From 55-13 sp037190145 (GTDB lineage Bacteria; Armatimonadota; Fimbriimonadia; Fimbriimonadales; Fimbriimonadaceae), in contig JBBCJU010000001.1 of assembly GCA_037190145.1 (NCBI GenBank), forward strand, positions 207,019-271,018: a stretch of DNA of 64,000 bases, in the 5' to 3' direction. Below the pieces are notes generated by a model. It was not told the DNA's origin and searched no databases. It worked only from the letters and a program-made list of their open reading frames with translations. This document shows, in pieces, positions 24,474 to 33,343 of the stretch. Numbering within the stretch: the stretch's first letter is position 1; every line of letters begins with the position of its first letter. A program made the position numbers and the translations under genes.

Positions 24474-25361
24474 TTAATTGCAGCCTTGCTTGTATGGGTC
24501 CCAGATAGAATCCAACTTGGTAGTGGTCGGGCCACCATTGGCGAGAGCCTTCCAATCCATTGTTTTCGCACTTGAGTCAGCTCTAACCGTATTCAGTTGA
24601 CCAGCATATCGCTGTTGAATCAACCTTTCGGCTTCAGCATCGGTTGGCTGAACCTCACCAGAACCATTCCACTTGAACAGATAGCTGTTTCCGAGGTGCT
24701 TCCAGTACAGAGGATAGGTGCTCGTGTTGTAGTTGAAGTTGTTACCCTTCAAAGACGTAGAACATACACCACGAGGAAGAACGTTGTAGTAGGATGCATC
24801 GACCATGACCACGGTATTGGATACATTGTCAACCGCAGTGGCTGAGATGGGAGAAGCGCTGTTGTTTGGAGTGAACATATAGGAGTTCAGACCGTATGAG
24901 TTGTTTCCGCCATAAGATCGGAAGTCTGGATTCGACTCTGTTCCAACCGTATCCCAACCTGCCCAAGCCCCTGGCTTAGTTGCAGCTTTCATGAGGTCTG
25001 CACTCTTCGTATACGGATCTAGCAGTTGCTTGTGGAAGTTATAGTCCCTTGATCGTGGACCAAACAGCGCGTTTGCAGCAGCATCCCCATGAGAAGCTCT
25101 CACCTTTTGATAGTCGTTGTTTGCACAAGCGGCTGGAGCACAGGAAGTGCTTCCGACGCCATGGCGGTACATGAAGAACACATCATCGTAGTCGGCAAGA
25201 TAGATGTGCATCGCTGTGCCAATTTGCTTGACCTGGCTGAGGCCAGCTGTCTTTTTAGCCGCCAGTTTAGCCTGGGCAAAGACAGGAAAAAGAATTGCTG
25301 CAAGGATTGCGATAATCGCAATAACGACGAGAAGTTCGATAAGGGTAAAAGCTCTCTTCAA
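24474..25361 (-). CDS. prepilin-like secreted protein (third of three)
   Basis: M-KRAFTLIELLVVIAIIAILA is a class III prepilin signal. The 295-residue body has the DUF1559-like alpha-helix stalk (FAQAKLAAKKTAGLSQVKQI) and a beta-rich domain (NNSYGLNSYMFTPNN). Unlike its two neighbours it has six or more cysteines (GSTSCAPAACANND; the tail YKQGCN), so disulfides are likely. The start is a TTG at 25361 with GGAG seven bases before it. No lipoprotein gene follows; a terminator does. A terminator-like hairpin lies in its leader. Confidence 0.82.
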   Translation of the reverse strand: MKRAFTLIELLVVIAIIAILAAILFPVFAQAKLAAKKTAGLSQVKQIGTAMHIYLADYDDVFFMYRHGVGSTSCAPAACANNDYQKVRASHGDAAANALFGPRSRDYNFHKQLLDPYTKSADLMKAATKPGAWAGWDTVGTESNPDFRSYGGNNSYGLNSYMFTPNNSASPISATAVDNVSNTVVMVDASYYNVLPRGVCSTSLKGNNFNYNTSTYPLYWKHLGNSYLFKWNGSGEVQPTDAEAERLIQQRYAGQLNTVRADSSAKTMDWKALANGGPTTTKLDSIWDPYKQGCN

Positions 25362-25384
25362 GGGGAATCTCCAGGTGGTTCAGG

Positions 25385-25417
25385 AAAAAATGAGCGCCTT
25401 TTTGAAAGGCGCTCATT
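25385..25417 (-). promoter_or_regulatory. terminator-like hairpin in pseudopilin leader (attenuator candidate)
   Basis: Minus strand: a 13-bp perfect stem AATGAGCGCCTTT/AAAGGCGCTCATT with a CAA loop and then six T. It ends 23 nt before the TTG start of the pseudopilin at 25361, too close for a complete promoter to fit in between. Either the gene is read through this terminator in a regulated way, or the hairpin only ends the upstream transcript and the promoter overlaps it. Confidence 0.6.
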
Positions 25418-25543
25418 GCTTAGGTGCGACTACGAAATTGTGTAACATTGAATACTTACAATGCGATAAAGTCGTGACCTATACACAGAACTCTTAACCT
25501 AATCTTAATTTAAGGATCAGCCTTTCTTTCCGTAATCAAGCAT

Positions 25544-25756
25544 CTATTGTTGTCCAGCTTGCCCAGCCTCCACATCGGCATTGCGTTGCTGGATTGCTTT
25601 GTATTCATCCAACTTGCCCTCCCTAGCTAGGTCAGCTTCTAGCTGAGATTGACTAACTTGCGGATAAGCCTTATCGATCTCACCTTGGCCAACTTCATTA
25701 GAACCGCAACTAACCAATAAGACTGTAACAAGTATTAGGCCTGACAATTTCATCAT
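25544..25756 (-). CDS. small lipoprotein coupled to pseudopilin gene
   Basis: About 70 residues: MMKLSGLILVTVLLVSCGSN is a lipoprotein signal with lipobox L-V-S-C. The mature part is short, charged and helical (QLEADLAREGKLDEYKAIQQ). The ATG at 25756 overlaps the pseudopilin stop by ATGA, so translation is coupled. The same pairing occurs in the next unit upstream. Function unknown; a partner of the pseudopilin is plausible. Confidence 0.75.
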   Translation of the reverse strand: MMKLSGLILVTVLLVSCGSNEVGQGEIDKAYPQVSQSQLEADLAREGKLDEYKAIQQRNADVEAGQAGQQ

Positions 25757-26748
25757 CCGCCGAAACCCCACATTGGGTAATTGATTGACTCATTTGGTGG
25801 ACGAATGCCAAGATTTCCGGCGGTACCTCCACCATTTGGCATCCCGTGACAATCATCCATGTACGTGTATCCGGCACCAGCTCCCCCGGTTACCCCAACC
25901 ATTTCTTGTTTAGTCGGACACTTGGAAAGGAACTTTCCCGCTGCCATAAACTTGGCACTTCCGTCAGAAAATCCCAGTGTTAATCCTCCGGTTACCGCTT
26001 TATTCGTATCTACTTCATTGCTAACTGTATTGGCATAGCAATCTGTTGTGCCACGAGGGGTCTTATTAACCTTATTTTTCCAGTATTCGCGAAAAGCTGC
26101 TGGATAGGCAGTTATATCTTGGGTAGTCGAATTCCACTTAGTATCGTCCGTTGCGACAGGAAGCACTCCTAGGCTGTAGGTAACTTCCATTAGAATCATC
26201 GCTTCAGATGGGCTCGGAACAGCAGTTAACGTTCCGCCCAACCAGCTGTTTCTACGGCCTCTTGAACCGACCTGTCCAGTTGCAAGGTTTGAAATGTATA
26301 GAGATCCAGTCAAGCCATTATTCAACAGGAACTGGTTGTTTAGCTGCCCATTGTTGTCCCACTCGGACTGAACTCTTGTCCTTAAAGGATTCACAAATAA
26401 TTCAACATTCTTCACATAAGGCTGCGGCCACTTTTGCCAAGAAAAGTTGTTGGTTCGGTTGTAAAACGGACCGTTACACCCTTCTAAAAAGGTGTCGTTC
26501 AAGTTTGCTGCTTTGAACTTTGGATTTAAGGAACTGTACGGAACACATTCGTCTTGACGAGGATATGTGTCGTCATAGTCTCCCGCATACATGATCAGAC
26601 CGAGACCTTGCTGTTTCGTATTAGAAAGAACCTGCGTCTTCTTTGCCGCAACCTTTGCTTGCGCAAAAACCGGAAAGAGGATCGCAGCAAGAATCGCGAT
26701 TATCGCGATAACGACAAGAAGTTCGATAAGGGTAAATGCTCGCTTCAT
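25753..26748 (-). CDS. prepilin-like secreted protein (second of three)
   Basis: M-KRAFTLIELLVVIAIIAILA prepilin signal, helix FAQAKVAAKKTQVLSNTKQQ, then a 331-residue body with AGDYDDTYPRQDECVP, PLRTRVQSEWDNNGQ and LTLGFSDGSAKFMAAGKFLS. The last is the H-x9-DG-type element of DUF1559-like pseudopilins. It is a clear paralogue of the gene at 27040 (same order: YDDTYPR, LRTR/MRTR-x-x-S/T-E-W, FSDGSAKF). It is translationally coupled to the small lipoprotein at 25544. Cysteine-containing body; probably surface-exposed after prepilin peptidase cleavage. Confidence 0.85.
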   Translation of the reverse strand: MKRAFTLIELLVVIAIIAILAAILFPVFAQAKVAAKKTQVLSNTKQQGLGLIMYAGDYDDTYPRQDECVPYSSLNPKFKAANLNDTFLEGCNGPFYNRTNNFSWQKWPQPYVKNVELFVNPLRTRVQSEWDNNGQLNNQFLLNNGLTGSLYISNLATGQVGSRGRRNSWLGGTLTAVPSPSEAMILMEVTYSLGVLPVATDDTKWNSTTQDITAYPAAFREYWKNKVNKTPRGTTDCYANTVSNEVDTNKAVTGGLTLGFSDGSAKFMAAGKFLSKCPTKQEMVGVTGGAGAGYTYMDDCHGMPNGGGTAGNLGIRPPNESINYPMWGFGG

Positions 26749-26849
26749 GATGGCTCCAGACAGACCAAGCCTGTCAATACAAGCAAGCTTTATATTACAG
26801 TATTAATGAACCGTTAAGACACCGCTAAGAGGGAGTTAAATTTACCAGT

Positions 26850-26881
26850 ATTTGAGCTAAACAAAGCTGTCTAGCTCAAAT
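26850..26881. terminator. hairpin after first lipoprotein gene
   Basis: ATTTGAGCTA and TAGCTCAAAT form a 10-bp stem with a 12-nt loop, beginning 10 bp past the lipoprotein stop (minus strand). No U-run follows, so it may protect or end the transcript inefficiently. Confidence 0.45.
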
Positions 26882-26890
26882 CTTCGGATT

Positions 26891-27043
26891 CTAGCGGTTA
26901 TTGTTGACTTCTTCTAGACCATCATTCTTGCCGTCAGGAGTTTTGCTGAAATTCTGTGCATCTTGTTCACTTACTGTTGGCGTACTGCACCCAACTAGTA
27001 AAAGTGAACAAACCCATCCAATAGCTACCAGCAACTTCTTCAC
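26891..27043 (-). CDS. tiny lipoprotein coupled to pseudopilin gene
   Basis: A 50-residue protein translated from 27043: (GTG)KKLLVAIGWVCSLLLVGCST, with lipobox L-V-G-C, then a short polar tail ending EEVNNNR. The GTG overlaps the stop of the pseudopilin gene by 4 nt (GTGA), exactly as in the neighbouring pair. It is too short to be listed by usual ORF cut-offs, but the lipobox and coupling make it convincing. Mature length is only about 30 residues. Confidence 0.72.
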   Translation of the reverse strand: MKKLLVAIGWVCSLLLVGCSTPTVSEQDAQNFSKTPDGKNDGLEEVNNNR

Positions 27044-27957
27044 TGTCCTATCCCCCAGAACGGATAGGTCAGGCTGGTATTCGGCGTAGTCAACCCACCT
27101 GAATAGGCTACGACATTTGTGGTTCTTCGGCAGTTTGAGCTGAAAGCGCCAAACGGATATGCCGTGCCGATGTATTCCATCGCGGTTGGTGAATTAGCCA
27201 CAAGCTTGCCAGCGGTGACAAATTTGGCGCTGCCATCGGCAAAACCTACAGTTACACCGCCCGCAGGTGCACCTACTGGGTCAACTTCGTTTGTCGTTCC
27301 GCAATTGTCTGTACCCGTTACTTTGAACACGATTCTTTGCCAATATTCTCGAATCGCCAAAGGATAGACAGTTTCTACACCGTTTACAGCCGAACCGCTC
27401 CTGACAACAAACGGCACCGCATATGTGTTCGGCATTTCCATCAAAAGCATCGTGGAAGCTACATTAGGAATCGAAGTCTGGGTTCCACCTGTCCAAGGCA
27501 TGGACTGAAAGGATGCGCTCGAAGCACCCACAAGAGCAAGATTGATCACAAAAGAGTTTAGGATTTGTCCATTGGTAGACCACTCTGTTGTGTTCCTTGT
27601 CCGCATAGGATGGAAAAACAAGTCCGTGCTTTTGATATAGGGCATTGGATATTTTTGCCAGGTTTGCCAGGTCATGCTGTGCCCAAAACCAGTCCCAGCC
27701 GAGCAACGAAGAGTGCCATCGTTTAGAACTGGGTTGATGGATGAGTTCAACTCGCAGCCACTTCGGCGAGGATACGTGTCGTCATAGTCGCCGATGTACA
27801 TCAAAATGCCGAGACTGATCTGCTTCTGATTGCTTAATGCTGCAGTTTTCTTGGCAGCAGCCTTTGCTGATGCAAAAACTGGAAAAAGGATCGCCGCTAA
27901 GATCGCAATGATTGCAATCACAACGAGCAGTTCAATAAGCGTAAATGCGCGTTTCAT
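27040..27957 (-). CDS. prepilin-like secreted protein (first of three)
   Basis: The ATG at 27957 begins MKRAFTLIELLVVIAIIAIL; the longer frame to 28008 adds residues that do not fit a prepilin leader. The 305-residue body is paralogous to the second copy: IGDYDDTYPRRSGCEL, HPMRTRNTTEWSTNGQ and VTVGFADGSAKFVTAGKLVA. Coupled by GTGA overlap to a tiny lipoprotein. It heads the minus-strand series of pseudopilin units. Confidence 0.85.
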   Translation of the reverse strand: MKRAFTLIELLVVIAIIAILAAILFPVFASAKAAAKKTAALSNQKQISLGILMYIGDYDDTYPRRSGCELNSSINPVLNDGTLRCSAGTGFGHSMTWQTWQKYPMPYIKSTDLFFHPMRTRNTTEWSTNGQILNSFVINLALVGASSASFQSMPWTGGTQTSIPNVASTMLLMEMPNTYAVPFVVRSGSAVNGVETVYPLAIREYWQRIVFKVTGTDNCGTTNEVDPVGAPAGGVTVGFADGSAKFVTAGKLVANSPTAMEYIGTAYPFGAFSSNCRRTTNVVAYSGGLTTPNTSLTYPFWGIGQ

Positions 27958-28151
27958 TTCGTTAAATCCTCCAGACAAGCGCATCCATGCGCGCGGGACC
28001 ACAGTCACTTTATAGTCCCAACAAATCTAGAAACATTCTGGTTAATCCTTAAGGTCTTTGTTAAGGCCGGTGCAATTTTATGGGCAAAACTGCTTAAAGA
28101 ACCATCATTTTAAGTTGAAACCTTAACTTTTCCTTAACATTATGAGCGAGC

Positions 28152-29372
28152 CTAAAAGTTTAAGGGAAACTCCGAACACTCAGCCGCCATTCGATCTTTG
28201 ATTTGTGACAAAGGTGTTAAGTTCGAAATCTCTTGGCGCAACCAATCGTTTCCGGCAAGTATGTCTATCGGAGCACGATCATACACGTACTCATAGGGAG
28301 GATTCCGCCAAGCAAAACCAGGCAACTGAGCTTCTTGAGAGTCCGCCACGAACTCCTTTTCTTTACTCAGATGGGTTGCGTCATGCAATCCGCTCTGGCG
28401 TATCGCCTCCTGCATGATCGCCACATAGGTGATGACCGGCGTAAACTTGCTTCTATCCAATACATGAACGTGGCAGCCGCCGCAAAGCTTCCCTTGGTGT
28501 TTATTGAAAGTTGGCTGGAATGGCAGGGGACGGAACACACATCCATCAAGTCCAAGTGCGTTGAGGGCATCGGCAAACCGCCACGAATCAAGGAACGGTG
28601 CGCCGAAAATCTCAAAGGGCCGTGTGGTACCCCTACCCTCGCTCATATTGGTAGCCTCCAGCAAACAACCTCCTGGGTACACAATCGCAGTATCCAGGGT
28701 TGGCATATTAGGGGACAGCATAGACCAAGGTAGGTCTGTTTCATCCCAATATTGATCCCTTGACCAACCTTCCATTTCCACAACCGTAAGATCTAGTCCA
28801 GGGAAGAAGTGACTCTTCAAGTAGCAAGCTATTTCACCGATCGTCATGGCGTGACGCGTAGGAAGCGGATACAAACCCACGAAGGATTCATAGCCAGGCT
28901 GTAACAAGGTTCCTTCGACTTGGGTTCCACCAATTGGGTTTGGGCGGTCTAGAACCTTAATGGGAATCTTCAGCGACTCACAGGCCTTTATACACAGAGC
29001 CATGGTCCATACAAATGTGTAATATCGAGCACCGACATCCTGCAAATCAACGACTAGCTCATCAACGCCTTCAAGCATTTTCGAAGTTGGCTCGCGTTGT
29101 TCTCCATAAAGCGAATAGACCTTAGGTCCAGAAGGCTTATCCTCGCCCTCCCACTCAATCATGTTGTCCTGCGTGTGACCAAAGAGGCCATGCTGCGGCC
29201 CAAAAACGGCTTGCAGTTTGAGCCTTCCAGCTTCATCTTCCTTCTTAAGAAGGTCCAGCCCGTAACGTAAATCCCGCGTAACCGATGCTTGATTCCCTAC
29301 ATAGCCAATACTCTTTCCACGTAGACTTTTGAATTCGCTTTGAACGAGTACATCCAATCCGGTCAAGACCAT
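28152..29372 (-). CDS. namZ: NamZ-like exo-beta-N-acetylmuramidase (DUF1343, GH171)
   Basis: The 406-residue protein matches the DUF1343 family: GYVGNQASVTRDLRYGLDLL, FGPQHGLFGHTQDNM, DELVVDLQDVGARYYTF, LDRPNPIGG and NMSEGRGTTRPFEIFGAP. NamZ releases N-acetylmuramic acid from the ends of peptidoglycan glycans for cell-wall recycling or scavenging. I see no signal peptide (it begins MVLTGLDVLVQSEF), so this copy may act in the cytoplasm or be exported by another route. It is the downstream gene of a pair with the DUF1800 gene (33-bp gap). Confidence 0.88.
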   Translation of the reverse strand: MVLTGLDVLVQSEFKSLRGKSIGYVGNQASVTRDLRYGLDLLKKEDEAGRLKLQAVFGPQHGLFGHTQDNMIEWEGEDKPSGPKVYSLYGEQREPTSKMLEGVDELVVDLQDVGARYYTFVWTMALCIKACESLKIPIKVLDRPNPIGGTQVEGTLLQPGYESFVGLYPLPTRHAMTIGEIACYLKSHFFPGLDLTVVEMEGWSRDQYWDETDLPWSMLSPNMPTLDTAIVYPGGCLLEATNMSEGRGTTRPFEIFGAPFLDSWRFADALNALGLDGCVFRPLPFQPTFNKHQGKLCGGCHVHVLDRSKFTPVITYVAIMQEAIRQSGLHDATHLSKEKEFVADSQEAQLPGFAWRNPPYEYVYDRAPIDILAGNDWLRQEISNLTPLSQIKDRMAAECSEFPLNF

Positions 29373-29405
29373 GGCCCGGATTTTGGCATGTTGTACTCTC
29401 CGGAT

Positions 29406-30803
29406 TTACATCAGTTGGAACTCAGGAGCAGCAAAAATAAGCCGCGAAACGGCCGCTGCTGTGGCATTAGAGTTTTGCGCAGTGACTCGCCCACCGGAAG
29501 CTTTTTGAGCCGCTTCCACTAGCTTGGGCATTTTATAGCTAGGAATCGGAGCATCAAATACGGAAACCAGCTTGTTTGCTACTCCTCGTGGTGTCGGTTC
29601 AGAAGAAAAAATCGGGAACGACTGGAATCTGAGTTGGGTACCTGATTTGGCTTGACCATACAACCGGTTGCCCCAGTTAATGCGCTCCATCATCGTTGCC
29701 GATGTAATCCAACTTGGCCCGGTTTCCCAACCGGCTACATCAGGAGGGAAGAGCAAATGCATGCCCATGTTCTTCATGGATTGATATGCAATCGTCACTG
29801 GCTGAACCTTTGCCCTGAGGTTCTCTGGATTCCCCGCCATGGCTTCGCCCAGCACTTGAGCTACCCCTAACTGTCGCAGGCTTACGACAGTGAAGTCAAC
29901 GGGACTTTTGTAGATGGCTCGTTCAGCTTTGTTTGAATAAAACTCGCTCGATTTCATCATCTCCTTGAGCAGAGATTTTATGCTCAGATTCTCTGACTGA
30001 AATTTCCGAGCAATACGAGTTATAAGGAAATCATCTGGGTTTGGATAAGCAAACCATTCCCAAATCTTCTTTGTAATGTATTCACTAGTCTCTGGCATCT
30101 CACACAAGAGATCAATAACCTGCTCTCCCGTAAGTGGGCCTGATTTCCCTAGCACTGTTTTATCTCCCCGATCATGCTGGTTTGGGCGAAAAACAAAGCC
30201 TTGACTGGGCCGGGGACCACGGTTACCTACCCTGCCAATCGACCAACCCGTAAAGGCTCTTGCGGCTTCCTTGATATCGGTCTCGGTGTAGCGATTGTCT
30301 ACACCAAGTGTAAACAACTCCATCACTTCTCGAGCAAAGTTTTCGTTTGGCTTTCCCTTAACGTTGAATTGGTTATCTAGCCAGAAGAGCATCGCGGGAT
30401 CCTTGCTGATCTCCGTTAGGAATTCTCGAAAATTACCCGTGGCATTGGCTCTCAAAACCTCATTGTGCTGGTGCATCGTCAAGCCGTTTTGGACCTTGCT
30501 CGCACTGGTCGCAAAGTGATCGTGCCAAAAGACCGTCATCTTTTCCTGCAAAGGACGCTGCGTAGCAATCATCCTCAGGGTCCACCACGCGCCCACCGCT
30601 TGAGGTTGAATCTGCCCATTCTGGTTGGCAAACTTTTCGACCTCTACATCGAAGCCTTCATCAACGTCGCTGTATTCCAGGAGCTTGTCAATGGCACCGT
30701 TCAGACCGTCTTTAAGGTAGTAGTCCAGTTCCGCCTCGCTTGCCCCTAAGCCAAATCGCCTAAGGAGATGTGCGCCCTTTTCTCGTTCTGTCGAGAGTGC
30801 CAT
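29406..30803 (-). CDS. DUF1800 family protein
   Basis: The 465-residue protein begins HLLRRFGLGASEAELDYYLK and contains MTVFWHDHFATSASKV, NENFAREVMELFTLGVDNRY and ARAFTGW, the signature of DUF1800 proteins. These are usually encoded with a DUF1501 partner and thought to be exported; here there is no signal peptide and no DUF1501 gene beside it. Function is unknown. It is followed by the NamZ-like gene on the same strand, probably one transcript. Confidence 0.85.
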   Translation of the reverse strand: MALSTEREKGAHLLRRFGLGASEAELDYYLKDGLNGAIDKLLEYSDVDEGFDVEVEKFANQNGQIQPQAVGAWWTLRMIATQRPLQEKMTVFWHDHFATSASKVQNGLTMHQHNEVLRANATGNFREFLTEISKDPAMLFWLDNQFNVKGKPNENFAREVMELFTLGVDNRYTETDIKEAARAFTGWSIGRVGNRGPRPSQGFVFRPNQHDRGDKTVLGKSGPLTGEQVIDLLCEMPETSEYITKKIWEWFAYPNPDDFLITRIARKFQSENLSIKSLLKEMMKSSEFYSNKAERAIYKSPVDFTVVSLRQLGVAQVLGEAMAGNPENLRAKVQPVTIAYQSMKNMGMHLLFPPDVAGWETGPSWITSATMMERINWGNRLYGQAKSGTQLRFQSFPIFSSEPTPRGVANKLVSVFDAPIPSYKMPKLVEAAQKASGGRVTAQNSNATAAAVSRLIFAAPEFQLM

Positions 30804-30982
30804 GATCTGTGTGACGGATTATCGGAATTGGGGTTCACTTGCTAAACCCTAACCTGGCAGTTACTCCCACTAAGTAGCTACCTCAACCAGATTCTAGCCT
30901 AATTTGGCCCCTCACTCACCCTTAACGCGGGTATGTTTTATCCCAATTCAAGGCGAAAGGAAGCCAAAGAAATACAAAAACC

Positions 30983-33217
30983 ATGCTTACTACTTTGATT
31001 GCAGGAATGACCATGATGGAGCAAGGACGACCGACGAACATCGAAAAGTGGATGCCAACCCGCTGGACAAACGAAGCCGTTGCCGGGCGGGCCTGGAAAG
31101 AATATCCGCGTCCCCAACTGGTAAGAGATAAATGGCTAAACCTAAACGGCAAATGGGACTACGCTATTGTTGCAAAGGATGCTGTTCGAGCCGAGCCACA
31201 GGGCAAAATCAACGTCCCCTATCCCGTTCAATCTCATATAAGCGGAGTGCAAAAGCAAGTTTATGCAGACCAAGCTCTTTGGTATTGGCACGAGTTTGAG
31301 ATTCCCGCAGCTTGGCGAGGTCAAAATGTCCGCCTCAACTTTGGTGCTGTGGATTGGCTTGCTGAGGTTTACATTAACGGCAAGAAAGTCGGAGAGCACT
31401 TTGGTGGATATGATCCCTTTAGCTTTGATATCACCACTGCGTTGAAATCGGGCAAGAACCAAATCAGCCTCAAGGTCACCGATGCCACCACAGATGGAGA
31501 CCAACCCTATGGAAAGCAATCCTTTAAGCCCGAGGGAATTTGGTACACCGCAGTTACCGGTATCTGGCAGACCGTTTGGCTAGAACCCGTTGCCAAGACA
31601 TCCTTAGAGAGCATCTATACCGAAACAAAGACCAATGGAGAGATCAAGGTCTACTCCGTGCTGAACGGCAGTGCATCTGGACACACCCTGCACCTCTCCG
31701 CTTCTCTCAACGGTGCGCAGGTAGCAACCGCACAGGGTATGGCGGGAGAGCCAATCACCCTCAAAGTTCCAAAGCCAAAACTCTGGTCACCTGGTTCACC
31801 CACTCTCTACGATTTACGAGTAGAACTGAAATCTGGTGCGACTTCAGTTGACACAGCGGATTCTTACTTCGGAATCCGAGAGATTTCACTGAAGAAGGAT
31901 AAATACGGAGTTCGCACCTACCTCAATGGAGAGCATGTGTTTATGTTTGGCCCACTTGACCAAGGTTGGTGGCCCGATGGACTTTACACCCCTCCAACCG
32001 ACGACGCACTTCGCTATGACCTCGAAGTCACCAAGCGAATGGGCTTCAATACAGTTCGCAAGCACGTCAAAGTGGAGCCTGCTCGATTCTATCGCCATTG
32101 CGATGAACTTGGCCTCTTAGTTTGGCAAGACATGCCCAGCAACCTGAAATATGGTCCGGGATGGAACATGAACTGGCGCGAGAAGAACGAGAAGCCAGAT
32201 GGACCTCGGCCTGCAGACAGCAAGAAGCGATTTGAAGATGAGTGGAAGCGCATCATGGAAGCTTGCCGACCATTCCCAAGTATCGTTGTCTGGGTTCCCT
32301 TCAACGAGGCTTGGGGACAGTTTGATACAAAACGTGTCAGTGAATGGACCAAGAAACTAGACCCAAGCCGACTCGTTAACTCCGCCAGCGGAGGAAACTT
32401 TGTGGATACCGGCGACATCATGGACATCCACGTCTATCCGGGTCCAGGCACCCCTGACCCACAACCCGGTCGAGCCATTGTCCTTGGTGAGTTTGGCGGC
32501 TTGGGCTTGCCATGGGAAAAACACACCTGGCAGGACAAGGACAACTGGGGCTACCGAACGTTCACGAACGCTCCCGACATGATGGTTCGATATGAGGAGC
32601 TCATCCGCAACCTCGTACTGCTGAAATCCAAGGGGCTAAGTGCGGCCATTTACACCCAAACCACAGACGTAGAGGGTGAAGTGAATGGCTTCCTTACTTA
32701 CGACCGCGAGATCGTGAAAATGCCGTTTGACTGGCTCCGCCGAGTCAATACACTTGTCTACGGCCCAACGCTCACCATGAAGGCTGTCCTTCCGACCGCA
32801 GATGAGAAATCGGCCGACTGGTTCTACACTGAATCACAGCCGAATTCAGACTGGAACCAACCATCCTTCACTGCAGCCAATTGGAAGAAGGGCAAGAGCG
32901 GTTTTGGAAAAGAAGGGACACCGGGTGCCGTCATTGGTACGCCATGGACATCCAATAACATCTGGATTCGCCGAGAGTTCACGGTCACAGACGGCAGCGG
33001 AGATCTTTGGCTAAAAGTACATCACGATGAAGACGCAGTCGTCTACATCAACGGGAAAGAGATTGCTAAGCTGGAAGGATATGTGGGTGCTTACACATTC
33101 AAAGACATTCCCGATGGCATTCTTTTGCCGGGCAAGAACACCATTGCTGTTTCATGCAAACAAACTCAAGGTGGACAGTTCATCGACGCCGGTATCTACC
33201 GGGCGATAAAGAACTAG
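30983..33217 (+). CDS. glycoside hydrolase family 2 protein with extra C-terminal beta domain
   Basis: The 744-residue protein has a sugar-binding jelly-roll (WYWHEFEIPAAWRGQNVRLN, then VYINGKKVGEHFGGYDPFSF), an immunoglobulin-like domain and the TIM barrel with acid/base E442 (VPFNEAWGQ) and nucleophile E503 (LGEFGGLG). These residues fit GH2 beta-galactosidase, glucuronidase or mannosidase; the substrate cannot be told. After the barrel a further beta-sandwich of about 130 residues (WLKVHHDEDAVVYINGKEIA) is probably a carbohydrate-binding or PA14-like module. A short N-terminal hydrophobic stretch (MLTTLIAGMTMM) could be a signal peptide. Ends before a strong hairpin. Confidence 0.88.
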   Translation: MLTTLIAGMTMMEQGRPTNIEKWMPTRWTNEAVAGRAWKEYPRPQLVRDKWLNLNGKWDYAIVAKDAVRAEPQGKINVPYPVQSHISGVQKQVYADQALWYWHEFEIPAAWRGQNVRLNFGAVDWLAEVYINGKKVGEHFGGYDPFSFDITTALKSGKNQISLKVTDATTDGDQPYGKQSFKPEGIWYTAVTGIWQTVWLEPVAKTSLESIYTETKTNGEIKVYSVLNGSASGHTLHLSASLNGAQVATAQGMAGEPITLKVPKPKLWSPGSPTLYDLRVELKSGATSVDTADSYFGIREISLKKDKYGVRTYLNGEHVFMFGPLDQGWWPDGLYTPPTDDALRYDLEVTKRMGFNTVRKHVKVEPARFYRHCDELGLLVWQDMPSNLKYGPGWNMNWREKNEKPDGPRPADSKKRFEDEWKRIMEACRPFPSIVVWVPFNEAWGQFDTKRVSEWTKKLDPSRLVNSASGGNFVDTGDIMDIHVYPGPGTPDPQPGRAIVLGEFGGLGLPWEKHTWQDKDNWGYRTFTNAPDMMVRYEELIRNLVLLKSKGLSAAIYTQTTDVEGEVNGFLTYDREIVKMPFDWLRRVNTLVYGPTLTMKAVLPTADEKSADWFYTESQPNSDWNQPSFTAANWKKGKSGFGKEGTPGAVIGTPWTSNNIWIRREFTVTDGSGDLWLKVHHDEDAVVYINGKEIAKLEGYVGAYTFKDIPDGILLPGKNTIAVSCKQTQGGQFIDAGIYRAIKN

Positions 33218-33231
33218 ATCGCCCTTAATGC

Positions 33232-33261
33232 TCTGCCCCAATTCCTATGAGTTGGGGCAGA
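33232..33261 (+). terminator. terminator of the GH2 gene
   Basis: TCTGCCCCAA and TTGGGGCAGA form a perfect 10-bp stem with a 10-nt loop, 15 bp past the stop. No U-run follows. Confidence 0.6.
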
Positions 33262-33330
33262 ACGAAACCCCTATCTTTATTCACAATCTAGCCAAACGGC
33301 ACCCTTCCAAATCTTTCTCCCTGTTCCGGT

Positions 33331-33343
33331 GTAATCTGTGCCG
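33331..33343 (+). promoter_or_regulatory. -10 element directly before ilvA start
   Basis: TAATCT (33332-33337) lies six bases before the ATG at 33344, with no Shine-Dalgarno sequence. The spacing equals that at darA and suggests a leaderless or nearly leaderless mRNA. Confidence 0.42.

Noticed and set aside
24379..24555. N-terminal extension of the darA frame
   Set aside because: It reads through a transcription terminator and a promoter and has no similarity to the family.
28009..28151. Repeated TTAAGG motifs upstream of the pseudopilin series
   Set aside because: Several copies are present here and near 25500 and 26810, but spacing is irregular and AT-rich sequence makes chance likely; not called as an operator.
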